Notes: generated from the sequence alone by a model not told the origin. Positions 1-10,146 are shown, counted from the first letter of the stretch. The stretch is DNA of 64,000 nt from Diphasiastrum complanatum (GCA_029204225.1 CM055097.1:49296153-49360152), one strand, 5' to 3'. Numbers and translations are program-made.

Positions 1-424
1 TGAAGTCTTTCACACTCCCTCTTCAACTAGTTTTAGCATAGACTTTGAGAATACTCCAAGTGAAGTCCTATGCTTCATAAACAAGTCTTTTCCCAATGCT
101 TTGGTGAAGATATCAGCTATACATTCCCTCCAAAAAACATGTTGAAGCTCCACCTCCTTTGCCATGACTTGCTGGCACCCTTCCAAAGTGATATGCCAAC
201 TCAATATGCTTGCTCCTAGCATGAAATATAGGATTGCTTGCCAACTTTTGGGCTAATAGGTTGTCACAAAAAATGAGTGGGCTCTCTGAAAAATCCAGCA
301 AGTGAAGATCCTTGATCATCCTCTTGATCCATAACATCTCTTTTGTGCAATGAGTAAGTGCTTTGTACTCGGCCTCACTAGATGACAATGAGATAATGGC
401 TTGCTTTTTCGACATCCATGACAT
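1..424 (-). pseudogene. Ty1/copia RNase H C-terminus plus LTR edge
   Basis: Two overlapping reading frames on the minus strand together read as the end of a copia polyprotein. The frame at 113-424 carries the RNase H signature SWMSKKQAIISLSSSEAEYKAL and SNPIFHARSKHIELAYHF; the frame at 10-222 carries the terminal ADIFTKALGKDLFMKHR...LGV pattern. A frameshift near 200-220 separates them. Directly downstream on the minus strand is a polypurine tract GAAGAGGGAG, then TGTGAAAGACTTCA, so bases 1-14 are the first bases of the 3' LTR, cut by the window edge. Upstream (above 424) the copia reading is lost. This is a decayed element, not an active gene. Confidence 0.85.
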
Positions 425-920
425 AGCTCCATCACCTATGAAAATACAATGTGCAGATTAGCTGTAGCTATCTGTAGTTCAGAGGATGACTAATCGCGGA
501 ATGGAACAGTAGCTTCCAAACAGTAGCTTCCACCAGACAGATCGGCTCCATCTGAGCTCAAGCTGTAATCGTGAGAGCGACCTAATTATTTGAATTCCAA
601 CAATGGTTTCAGAACCTCAACCGCAAATGTCATTGTGTAAAAGATCTAGCAAATCTCTAAAAGTATGAACTGAATCGGAAATGAATGGACTTCTAGCATG
701 TTTGTTGATAATACAACTTTCACATAGAGAATTTGATTTGCTAATGGAAGGATGATCTTGCACTAGATTCTGATTCAACATTTGATGAATACTATTGAGA
801 TTTAGAATCTAAAGTAACAAAGCATATCAGTTGATTTAGAAGTAGATGTATGAAGAGCTTGACTATTTGAAAAATAGCAATGACTAAGCTTGTAGAGATA
901 GCCACATCTTCTCCCAAAAT
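425..920. other. No recognised gene
   Basis: No frame in this stretch gives a recognisable copia domain or other protein family. It lies between the RNase H remnant and the protease remnant of what may be one minus-strand element, and may be decayed or unrelated inserted sequence. Confidence 0.4.
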
Positions 921-1330
921 CTAAAACTTTTCGAGACTTGTCAAGAATATGTAGCCCTCTGTATCGAATTCAACCCTACGACCAGAATCAGTGATTCTGC
1001 TTATTGAGAGTAGATTTTTGGTCAGATTTGAAACGTGAAGAACATTGGATAGCAACTTTACTTCACCTATCTGAAAGTCGACCCTAACTGTTCTTTCACC
1101 CTTGATGAAATGAGATGAATTGTCTCCAAGTTGCACAACTTTAGAATGGGTGAATGAGTTTTAGCTTTGGAACCAGTCCTAATGGTGAGTCATGTGTTGT
1201 GTTGCTCCTGAGTCCAGATACGAGGTGTTGACAGTCCGCCCACTTTTTACATGCTTCAACTATAATGAGGCAGTTGTAATAACTGCAACAGAAGGTAGTT
1301 GTAGATATTTTGTAGGATATCTTTTGGATA
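921..1330 (-). pseudogene. Ty1/copia zinc-knuckle/protease remnant
   Basis: Minus-strand frames give a cysteine-rich stretch resembling a broken gag zinc knuckle (about 1245-1300), then the retropepsin active-site motif YLDSGATQHM (about 1190-1230), then LGDNSSHFIKGERTV and SNVLHVSNLTKNLLSISRI, the conserved segment between protease and integrase in copia pol. Stops and frameshifts split the reading (for example a stop just after the protease motif). It probably belongs to the same decayed minus-strand element as the RNase H remnant at 1-424. The integrase and reverse transcriptase expected between them are absent. Confidence 0.75.
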
Positions 1331-1456
1331 GCCATGGAGTGTTTTGGGTAGCCTCAAGAGCAAGATACAAGACTTGTGACCATTCATACTGCAGCAACAA
1401 TTAGGAGGGGCACAGCAGGTTGCTGCACCACCATGTGCGGTGGCTGGCCATACTCC

Positions 1457-1542
<86 letters not shown>

Positions 1543-1990
1543 CACATGAAAACAAACATGAAAACGGGGGAGCTGGTGAAGCAGGATCGCCTCTAGTGTG
1601 AAACGGAGGTGGCCCATTGGGAGTTTTGTGCACATGCCAGGCATTGTAGTCTGAAACCGCCCTTACTCTCACTACCAAATTACTCTTTTCTACTTACTAT
1701 TATAAACAAGCCAGAGGAAGCTCAAACTCAATATATTCCCCAGAGATAAAATACAAATGAGAGCTTGTAATAGTAGACCAAGGTTTGTGGCTATGTTGCA
1801 CAAGTCACAATACTATCAATAACTGAATCAAAGGATACACAAAGCATCTCAATGCAACCTAGGAAGAGTTTTGGGAAAATCGAAATGTGAAAGAATCAAT
1901 GGTTTATCAACGGTTTTTGAAAAAATTGCAGGAGATTTTCAAAAATACACTCTTCAGACTTATCCAATTAGATCAATCAATCGGATGATT
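1331..1990 (-). repeat. Duplicated 3' flank of the carrier locus (includes R3 copy 1)
   Basis: This stretch matches 30341-30966, the 3' flank of DIC-B, over nearly its whole length, with scattered substitutions and a different microsatellite length. The first ~135 bases (GATAGCCATGGAGTG to CTCCATGTA), here called R3, occur a third time at 27782-27926. The rest is the downstream flank of the truncated carrier copy DIC-A, so the carrier fragment and its flank were duplicated as one segment. Confidence 0.85.
1461..1539. repeat. (TA)n(GA)n compound microsatellite
   Basis: About 46 bases of alternating TA run directly into about 32 bases of GA. The duplicated locus near 30495 has only a short GA run at the same point, so this tract has expanded or contracted since duplication. 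Confidence 0.97.
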
Positions 1991-2013
1991 AAATGGAAAG
2001 AAAAGCACGTGTG

Positions 2014-2661
2014 TCAAAAATCTTTAAGCAAAGCTCTAACATTCTCCAAAGTGAGAAAGAGAACCACTGCAAAGGGCCCCTGCCTTGTGACGGTGGGAAC
2101 AAAGCCCTTGTACAAGGCCATTGGGCCTTCTGCTCTCACAGTCTTGATAGCACAATCCAGAGCTCCTTTGTAAGGGGGTTCCTCTCCACCCTCACCGACA
2201 CTCATGTTCATGATGCGTGTTTTCACTACATCAATAGGGTTTGATGCCACAGAAGCCACCAGGCCAGCACTAAAACTGGCAGCCACTTGAGTGGCGAATC
2301 CATCCCTTGTGATGTTGTGAGATGCGAGAGTTTCCTTGATCTGATCGTACGTAGCAAGCTGTGCGGCAGTCACAACCATTGCTCTTTGCACTGTTGGGCC
2401 GCATCCTGTCCAAAGCGTTGTCACTCCCTCTTGCCTTACCATTCGAACCAAAGCATCCCCCACCCCTGCGTAGTTTCTTCTCTGATGGACAGGAAGCCTA
2501 CCATCGGCCTGCATCCTTACCATGGCAACATCAGCAGGATTGCCGACAATGGCACCAATGCCTCCAGCCAAAAGCCTCGCAGCAACTTTCTTCGGCAGAG
2601 AAAGGCCAGTTTTTTCTTTCTGAGAGGAAGGATCCTGCCATTGTTGCTGAACTAATTGATC
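2014..2661 (-). pseudogene. DIC-A: 5'-truncated mitochondrial dicarboxylate carrier
   Basis: The minus-strand frame is open from 2661 down to a stop at 2014 and matches residues 103-312 of the complete carrier at 30990-31928 almost residue for residue. It keeps the second and third carrier signatures (GNPADVAMVRMQ and SNPIDVVKTRIMN). Homology stops at about 2646, so the first ~102 residues, including repeat 1 with PLDLIK, are missing. A G-to-R change (VAARLLAGG) affects a transmembrane glycine-rich stretch. The break is about 75 bases from a long TA microsatellite. With no start codon or first repeat it cannot make a normal three-repeat carrier. The near-intact frame suggests recent duplication. 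An upstream exon is unlikely because the other two copies are intronless. Confidence 0.9.
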
Positions 2662-2717
2662 CTAAAATCAACATATGAAACTCTTGCTTGAAATGCCATG
2701 ATAATCAAGACAAAAAG

Positions 2718-2720
<3 letters not shown>

Positions 2721-2803
<83 letters not shown>

Positions 2804-2809
2804 TATATA
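2721..2809. repeat. (TA)n microsatellite
   Basis: About 88 bases of almost pure TA with one C interruption near the right end, next to the breakpoint of the truncated carrier copy. Confidence 0.97.
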
Positions 2810-3024
2810 GGATTGTAAAGCAAGTTCAATCACCCTAGAATCAGGTTAAAGTAGTTGAAGCATGCATAATCAATATGGTGAACACATATAATGCTTCCCG
2901 GTATTATCAAACAGTGGGATGACAAAGAATCAAACCTTTGTGGATGAGTCTTAACACATGTAACGAAAAAATTGACACAGATTACTGAGAGCAAACACCA
3001 ACCAATATTGAATTGAAGTGAGGT

Positions 3025-3630
3025 TCAAAAGTGTTTAGATGCATCATAAACTCTCCAAAACATAATTTTAATAATCGGCTTCAATCCTTTGAATGAATTA
3101 GAAATGATAGCTTCCATATATACTAGTTGGGGAATGGCTACGACCTTTAAGTTACATCTATCTTCTAGATTTGACAAGAATTTGTCATTTGACTCATTAT
3201 CTTGGATCATTTCTCCTATAGATCCCAATTCTTTGTTTAAAGACTTTATCCTTAGGACATATTCTTCTCCATTTTCTCCACTTCCCCTCATGCTTTGCAA
3301 GATGAAGTTTTTTAGCATTAGCACTCTTGAAGTGTTGTTGGATTCATAAATTTTCTTTAGTGAATCCCAAGCCTCTTTTGATGAGGCACAAGAAGCTACC
3401 TCCTTCAAGAGATCATTGCTTACATTCAACTTTAAGCAATGCAAGGCTAATATAGGCCTCTTCTTGTATTTCAATTGTTCTTGGACAGCTTGAGGCTCTT
3501 CCTCAACTTCTAGAACAATATCAAAGAGGTCATGGATCACAAGTAGCTCCATCCTCAATTTCCATATGGAATAGTTTGTGGAAGTTAGTTTCTCACTAGA
3601 TTCTAACAAATATCCACCCATGGATGACAT
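3025..3630 (-). pseudogene. Ty1/copia gag (DUF4219/UBN2 type), element U
   Basis: An open frame of 201 codons starts at a plausible ATG and shows the copia gag pattern: SSEKLTSTNYSIWKLRMELL near residues 11-30 (DUF4219-like), then KEAWDSLKKIYESNN and LKNFILQSMRGSGENGEEYVLRIKSLNKEL (UBN2-like). The C-terminal part departs from the usual gag and there is no zinc knuckle, so the gene is truncated. A primer site and LTR edge lie upstream at 4208-4220, which fits the 5' end of a minus-strand element. Part of it is repeated at 33555-33720. Confidence 0.8.
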
Positions 3631-4207
3631 TATGAATGAATGCCTATGAGATGCACAAAGATCTCTTGATAATTAATGATCTAAGATAGGTTTCTAGCTT
3701 TCTAAGAAGCTTCTAATCTCGGCCCAATCAACCTAGTTCAAACTTGGATGATGGTGTAATAGATCCACTCAAAAATCCTACCAAAACACTCCTTCACAAA
3801 ATTGATTCTAGTACTATTTTGCTTGATATTTCACACATAAGATCTGAACAAATCAGCCTTAAAGATCTGATCTAATGCTTCAAAATGAATTGCTTCAATG
3901 ATCAAATCTCTATTTGATCATGAGCATTTAATGGATTGAACCTAGATCTAGACAATGCACCAAAAATGATGAATTTTGGACTAGTATGCACATTTTTGGA
4001 CCAAAAACACTAAAGGAAGTTGATTTGAAGGTTGTTGTATGGTTTCACATGTGTGGAAAGTACACCAGCAGCCCACAAATTGATCTTGACCAGAAATATT
4101 GAAGATACCACTCTCCTTAAACTCGCCCACAAAAGCAAAGTTCAAAAACAACACATTATCAATGATTTTCACAAGATTTATTAATCATAAGATCACTCTT
4201 ATACTTA
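3631..4207 (-). other. Untranslated leader of element U
   Basis: The stretch between the gag start and the primer site has no long frame. Its position fits the 5' leader of the minus-strand element. Confidence 0.5.
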
Positions 4208-4219
4208 GTTCTGATACCA
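4208..4219 (-). promoter_or_regulatory. Primer binding site of element U (tRNA-iMet type)
   Basis: The minus strand reads TGGTATCAGAAC, matching the plant initiator-Met tRNA 3' end complement (TGGTATCAGAGC) with one change near the end. Confidence 0.75.
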
Positions 4220-4485
4220 TGTGAATTTTCTGATAAAAAGGACAATTATGGTTGTACAAAACAATCATTAAGAGTTATTTATTGCTAAATTCAATGATCT
4301 ATAAAGTTCTATGTGTTAGATCTTGATCTAGATGCATTACACTATGATTTTAGCAAGAGCAATGGATCAAATGATTGAAAACTATGAAGGGCAGCCTCAC
4401 ATGTGTGGAGGACAGTACTAGTATGGATTGTAAACAGAGAGTGAAGTGTTGGAAAGAGGTGTGTAAAAGATAGGTTGAAAAAAAA
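4220..4485 (-). mobile_element. 5' LTR of element U (outer end uncertain)
   Basis: The LTR end next to the primer site reads ...CAGAAAATTCACA on the minus strand, ending in CA as expected. The other end is not defined. I place it near 4485 because from there the sequence matches the unrelated repeat R1. Confidence 0.5.
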
Positions 4486-4761
4486 ATTCGAATGACAAAA
4501 AAGAAAACTTATCGTGCATAGCGGACTCAAACTATCTTCCTCTTTATCTATGCATGACTACGCCTATCAATTTCAAACAAAACAATAGTGATAGAAATCA
4601 CGTTCGATCTTATAGTAACTAACTTTGAAATCATTAGTACTACAATGATTACGTAGCCAAACATTTAAGCATTGAATTATCAGACAAATAATCAGTCACG
4701 AAGAACTATAGAAATGAAAACATTCTGAGATGATCCTAAATGCAATAAGAAGATAGTATTG
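4486..4761 (+). repeat. Dispersed repeat R1, copy 1
   Basis: This matches the reverse complement of 52390-52690, with shared blocks such as GCATGACTACGCCTATCAAT, TAGTAACTAACTTTGAAAT and GATTACGTAGCCAAAC. Homology ends exactly at 4761, where an LTR starting TGTTACG begins, while the other copy continues. The repeat therefore predates the LTR insertion. I do not recognise its family. Confidence 0.8.
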
Positions 4762-5250
4762 TGTTACGTCCATGTCCTGTATAAGGGAATCGGAATAATT
4801 CCTGATGTGGATAGTCGGTCACTCCAGGCGTATATGGTTATTAGTTATGCCTCGTCATTCCGGGCTTGGCCTGTAAAGTAATTAATAATGATATGAGGGC
4901 CCAGACCTATAATTGGACATAGGAGCACATGCATAGTGAATGACTGCTTTAATGCAAGAATAGGACGTTAATAGCTCAATATAGGTTGCATGGGGATCCT
5001 AGGAGGAATATTCTCTCTCTCATGAGGAGAATATGTCCATTGGAAACTCGCCCATCCTCCTATTGGAGATTCAGTTTTTTGAGCCAGTTTCTCCTCCTCT
5101 CTCTTAGGTTCTTCAGTATGGCTTGGGGGCTACGTCTAGGAGGAAACTCCAGGAGCGATCTAGGTTTGGATGGGTGGTTTTGCTCCACAGGTTTCCTTTT
5201 GGTTGTTTTGCAACAGGATCTAGTTAGATCTTCATTTGGTGATCATTACA
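4762..5250 (+). mobile_element. 5' LTR (element X)
   Basis: The 489-bp segment starts TGTTACGTCC and ends GATCATTACA (TG...CA with TGT/ACA inverted ends), and a tRNA-iMet primer site follows after one base. The left boundary is confirmed independently because the flanking repeat R1 is interrupted exactly at 4762. No second copy of this LTR is in the window. Confidence 0.8.
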
Positions 5251-5251
5251 G

Positions 5252-5263
5252 TGGTATCAGAGC
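5252..5263 (+). promoter_or_regulatory. Primer binding site of element X
   Basis: TGGTATCAGAGC is an exact match to the initiator-Met tRNA complement used by plant copia elements, one base after the LTR end. Confidence 0.88.
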
Positions 5264-7100
5264 TATGGATTTGCATCAATTAGAAGGTGGAGCTACTTCT
5301 TGTATTTTCTCAATTTTTGTGAATTTCTCCTTGCATGTTACTTCCAAGTGGTGGAATTGATCTCCAAGTAGGTGGATTCTCTGAATTTGGTGTACTTTCA
5401 GCCTAAAGATCATAATTATGGAGTTTTTCCATAGTTTTTGGTGGAAATCTATGGATTTTTTATGATTTTAGTGGATTTTTCACCTAGGATTGAAGTTTCT
5501 TGCTTGAAATTGATCATAGGTACTGGTGTACATTTTCCAGATTGTAATTGTTGTTTTACAGTCATTATTGACTGGATCTAATGATTGCATGATGTTGGAA
5601 TAGCCAAAAGGTGGATTAGATAGTGATTTTGGACAAAAAAAATTGGGGTTTTTGGACCATAAATGGGTTATAGAAACCATGTTTGACTAGAATCAGAACT
5701 CTTGGTTGCTTGAATGCAATGAATTTACAGGTATTTGGATCTGATTGCACGAATTTGTGGATTTTTCCCACAAATTTTGGTCAAAATTGGTCAAAAACCA
5801 AGGTTTTTTGATATTTTTTGGACTAATTTTGGGGTAGATCTCAAAATTCTCAGCCAAGACTTGGTGTGAACGTTTTCAGAGATGTAATGAAGCTGTCCCT
5901 GAGCTGTAATGAAGTTTGGATGGGATTAGACACCATTAGGAGGCTCAAAACACCAAAAATTACTGTATTTTTGATGATTTTTGAGCATGAATACCTCTCA
6001 ATTGGGGGTCTGAACCTGTTAGTTCTTGTTACAAGCTTAAAGATATGATGAATTGCGTCTTTTTTGAGCCATAATGCATCCAATTTGGATAGGTGAGCAT
6101 TAGACACCATCATGTTGAAGTTTTGCTTGTTGAAGGAGGCCAAAAATGCATTTTTTGCATGATCTGAGCCTATGATTGCTTGCTGGACCTATTAGAAGCT
6201 TTTATGCCTCTCTAATGAACCTTAGTAGAGTGCTTCTAACCTTTGCTCCAAGGCTTTTTGGGCTGGGATGTGTTTTTTGAAGATTCTTCTCCACAAAAGT
6301 GCGCCCTCCTACCTGTTTTTCATGCATTTTTTGCTCGCATGTGTGAAGCCATGGGTGCAGGGTGACGTGGCAAGTGCCTTGCAGACCCATCTCCCTCCGT
6401 TATGGCTGTCAGAAGTTTGGCAATTTTTGAACTAAAATTTGCAATATTTTCGAAATGTTCTGATGCATGCATGCTTGTAACTCAGTGTAGTGCTTGTCTA
6501 TTGATGAAAATGTATGGATAGACCTGTATGCATGCATGGATGCATGTTGCATGCGTAATCAGTAGTTTGATTAGAAGATTTCTTGCATGAAACTATTTTT
6601 GGCAATTTTAGAACAAAAAGCAGATTTCCTAGTGGCTAGGCTAATTACGGGATTTTTTTTCGTTTTTTTTGAAAAAATCAGTGCATGTCGAGTTTTGATA
6701 TGTGACGGTGCCTGTGAATTTGATAAATCGATCATTTTAATCGATTTTCACAATTGGTCCATTTTGAACTGATTTTGTGAATCCCAGTGCTAATTTCCTA
6801 GTTTCTTGGCAATTTACGTAAAAATTGATTTTTATTGAAATCATTGCATGTCATATAAGATGCATGCTAGATGTTTCATAATCCTTCCAATATGAGATGG
6901 TAATTGTGAAACTGTCAAGTCGATGTTTGGTCGATTTTCACACTTTAGGTCCATATTGAATGGAACATGAAAATCCTAGTTTATGTGAAATTTGAAGAAA
7001 CCATGGACGTTTTCGATTTGTTCCAATTCTTTGGTTATTGATCAAACAAAAATGACTTATAAAGTGAATGATCTTAATGAGTTGAAATCAGTCGATTGTT
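5264..7100 (+). other. Long AT-rich leader of element X, no protein recognised
   Basis: About 1.8 kb with no convincing coding frame. It contains internal imperfect repeats around 6640-6960 (twice a block with TCGATTTTCACA and GGTCCAT) and clusters of CATGCATG near 6466-6560. Its position after a primer site fits an extended leader, as in non-autonomous LTR elements. Confidence 0.45.
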
Positions 7101-7119
7101 AAGATCATTGTACCCTTCA

Positions 7120-7821
7120 CTTTTAGTTGAAGATTTTGTGAATCTGTCAATTAAGGAGCATTTCTTGTTCTCGGGATCAATAAGGACCAAGAATAATGTA
7201 AATCTAGTAGAACAGTTTTATGCTGGTCTATAAGGGGATTTGCCAAGGATTAAGTGCGGCACTTAATCAACAAATCAAAATTGTCAAGGGGATAGTGCTA
7301 AAGTTAGCGACCAAATTGAACTTTTTCCTAATACAAATTTGGGGTTTTGTTAACCTGAACCATTTTTGGAAGGGGGAAAAAGAGTGGAAGTCTCATCCAC
7401 ATTCTCTTCAATAACTAATCTAGTGACATGGATATGCAATGGGCATACTGAATTACTAGGATATTGTGAGAAATTGCATAACTATGGAAATCAGTTTTCT
7501 ATGAAAAAAATTCACTTTTTAGAATGTGAGTTGATACGCATATTCTCTTATTGTCATAAAAGAGATTGTCTTGTCCAAAAGACTTTCAAAGGAAAATGAA
7601 GAATTTAAAAGAAATAATGAATCATTATAGAAAATAACATTCAATATCAAATCAGAACTAGAGCAAATGCAACCAATCTTACAATCTATTCGATTTGAAA
7701 ATTTACAATTACTAAAGGATGTGGAAGTCGCTAAGAAGAAGGCTAGGAATAACAAGCGAAAGCGGTAAAGTTGCAAGGATATTCAAACTCTTCCAAAAGG
7801 ACGTTATTGGAATAGAAGGAT
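7120..7821 (+). pseudogene. Decayed ORF with coiled-coil/basic C-terminus (element X)
   Basis: The frame is interrupted by several stops and at least one frameshift. It reads EDFVNLSIKEHFLFSGS and LVEQFYAGL near 7125-7230, a segment with LVTWICNGHTELLGYCEKL near 7425-7480, and at 7555-7821 a charged, heptad-like stretch (KRLSKENEEFKRNNES, ELEQMQPILQSIRFENLQLL) followed by a basic segment (KKKARNNKRKR) and SCKDIQ. The last part has a second copy at 51893-52135. After the homologous block comes CAAGTAAGT, which looks like a splice donor. The family is not recognised. LVEQFYA loosely recalls plant gag-like transposon proteins, but that is a weak inference. Confidence 0.5.
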
Positions 7822-7929
7822 TCATACATTCAAGTAAGTATATTCTGATTTTTGTAACTTGATCAATGACATATGGATTTATTTTAGCTATGGTGATATT
7901 CTGGTAACTATTCGATTGAAATGAATTGG

Positions 7930-8355
7930 AGCCTTCAACTTCAATAAAAATTTTCAATTTGAGAATCAAGATGGGTCCCAAGTTTTTGAAAGCTGAAATT
8001 TCTTCACATTGAAGAAATAGTTCAAAAACTCAAAAAGCCCTTATTTTGCCTCATTTAGCCTCTTTGGGCCAAACGAAGGGCTATAGGCTCCAAACGAAGG
8101 GCACTCGAATTGTACTTGCAAGTACGGTACTGCAAAACAGAGTGATTGCAACAGAGAACGTGCCCAGTGGACGTCAAATCTCTTTTGCCCCTTTCAGGAA
8201 GCGGTCAGTCAGGAGTGTGAGGTAAAAAGCATTTCATGTTTGGAATGCGACTTGGCTTGCGAAACGCCACCTAAGCACCCTGGTGTGAAGTTTTACCAGG
8301 TCATCAAAACAAGTTACTGACGTCACCATTGTACTCCGAACATTTATTTTAGCCT
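7930..8355 (+). repeat. Leader segment shared with element Y
   Basis: This stretch resembles the reverse complement of 60079-60450, the leader of element Y just upstream of its gag. Shared blocks include GAAGAAA(T/C)AGTTCAAAAACT and CCAAACGAAGGGC-like motifs. It places the gag that follows in the same lineage as element Y. Confidence 0.7.
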
Positions 8356-8653
8356 ATGGTTGCAGATTTAGGCAGTTTTGAGATGGCAAACCTGGGAGAG
8401 TCCATTTTGAACGAAAATAGCAAATTGGACGAGATTTCCAACTATGCAGTGTGGAAATTCAAAATGAAAAATGTACTAATAGAGAAGGAACTGTGGGATG
8501 TCGTCACAGATGATGAGAGAAGATCGCCATATGAAGCGGACATTAAGATGTTTGACAGGAAGGTGAGGAGAGCTTTGACCTTCATCAACTTGTCAGTGAA
8601 AGACCACATCATTACCCACATAAGTGATGCCATTACAGGTAGACAGACATGGG
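8356..8653 (+). pseudogene. Copia gag N-terminus, cut by the tandem array
   Basis: The frame reads MANLGESILNENSK (probable start at 8383), SNYAVWKFKMKNVLIEKELWDVV and INLSVKDHIITHISDA, the N-terminal part of a copia gag very close to that of element Y (60078 on the minus strand). It ends abruptly at 8653 where the first LTR of the tandem array begins. Codons after that are LTR sequence. Confidence 0.88.
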
Positions 8654-9335
8654 TGCTAAAAATTCACAATTCTAGCTTGACTAGTTTTGGTCATATGACT
8701 TGTAAATAGTTAGATGGTCATGATGTGGCTTGTCACACGTGTCAAATAGCATAGGATTCCATTCATAAGGATGTTCTCAAGTAGACCTAAGTGTTAGAAC
8801 CTTTGGAATGAGTCCAAATTATGCTTAGATACAAGGGAGAAAAAATAGGAGCTATTTTTGGTAATTTTTGCATTGTTGAGGGATTTCCAAGATTCCAACC
8901 CTAACTTGGTAGGGATGAAAGATCCACCAAAATTAGCATTAGGGATAGGTTTAGGGCTACTCATACCTGCCCAAAACCGTGACGGATCATGTATATATAG
9001 GTGATGATATCTCACCAAAATCAATCAAGCAATTTCATGTTTTTTCTCTCATAATGGTGCAATTGCTCTCTATGTTCATAATTGTTTGAGTACTTGGGAT
9101 TACTAATGATTATAGGATTGAATGTAGGTCTGGTGTACAGTACTCAGACTGTGGGAGGCCGTACTTTCACACGTGTGAAGCCTTCTTCAAGGATTTGGGC
9201 CATTTAGTGAGGTTCAAGCATAGATTTTTGATGGATTTTGATGGTTCAACTTGTGCTAATCTTATGAAATCATAATCTATTGTTTCCCTCATCATTTCAA
9301 GTGTTTTAGGATCCTTATTTGCTGTAATTTTTACA
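8654..9335 (+). mobile_element. LTR 1 of tandem copia array
   Basis: 682 bp, one of four near-identical LTRs. It starts TGCTAAAAATTC (the other three start TGTTAAAAATTC) and ends GTAATTTTTACA directly before the primer site. The odd C may come from the adjoining gag rather than the LTR. It has a TATA box at 8991-9000 and ACACGTGT motifs at 8735-8742 and 9169-9176. Confidence 0.95.
8991..9000 (+). promoter_or_regulatory. LTR TATA box
   Basis: GTATATATAG lies mid-LTR in a conserved position in all four LTRs (also about 14291, 19676 and 24886), as expected for the U3/R promoter of a retrotransposon. Confidence 0.65.
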
Positions 9336-9348
9336 TGGTATCAGAGCC
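9336..9348 (+). promoter_or_regulatory. Primer binding site, copy 1
   Basis: TGGTATCAGAGCC directly abuts the LTR end; exact tRNA-iMet complement. The same site recurs at 14636 and 20021. Confidence 0.92.
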
Positions 9349-10146
9349 TAAAGGCTGAAATGAGCTAAATCCTTGGTTTTCATTCAATTTGATCACAATT
9401 TTTGATCTAAATCTTGTGTAGATTGGATCTTAGCATCTAGTATTGATTCTAGAACTCAAAGTGAGTCAAATACATTGGAGATTGGTGTTGTGTGACTTCA
9501 TTTGCAGGTGTTTAGGTGTCTAAAACCAGAGGCAAAGTTGAATTCAATTCACATTACCAAGATAGCAAGTTTTGCTTGCTCCAAGCATTGATTTCTAAGC
9601 GAGTTTTGGAGGTGATTTCATAGAGGAGGCTTTCTAGCATTCAAGGAGAGGGAAGATCAGAGTTTTGGGGACTCTTCAAGGCTGTTCTAAGGTGTAGTAG
9701 GCACCTCCTAAAGTGATTTAGGTTCAATCCAACCATTGCTTGACTTATGCACCAAATTAGATCAATTTTTCATCCGTTTTGATCACTTTTTGCTTGTGAT
9801 TGGATAGTAGATTGTGTTGCATCCTCATTAAGTTCCATTTAGATCTTTTACAAGTGATTTTGGAAGTATATTAGGTTGCTGAAATTCACTCTTCATCAGA
9901 TCATTTGGAAGCTTTAATGTTCTTTATAGAAAGAGGGGCAATTCTACTAGTATTGTCTACTTCAATCAAGCAAGTGCATTGTTTCTAGTATTCTATGATT
10001 TGATTTTGTTAGAGATCATTCTTAGATCTTTATAGGAAGTCTATTACTGATCTTTTCAGGTACCTAAGAAGTGGGATAAGGTAGACCTTCAATCAAATCA
10101 ATAGAAGTAACCTTCATTTGTGTCAAGTCCTTGATTAGGAGACTAG

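Noticed and set aside
1256-1678. 140- and 86-codon frames with runs of YIYIYI and SLSLSL
   Set aside because: They are translations of the (TA)n(GA)n microsatellite and its flanks, not proteins.
1871-2655. Plus-strand frames of 100-122 codons over DIC-A, with counterparts over DIC-B and DIC-C
   Set aside because: Antisense shadows of the carrier coding sequence; the minus strand carries the carrier motifs.
4762-8653. LTR at 4762 and gag at 8356 as one simple element
   Set aside because: The leader just before the gag matches element Y, whose LTR is different and whose primer-to-gag distance is only 1.2 kb. The region is probably composite.
9336-9348. TGGTATCAGAGCC stretches as pieces of tRNA genes
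   Set aside because: They are primer binding sites, each adjoining an LTR end; no cloverleaf surrounds them.
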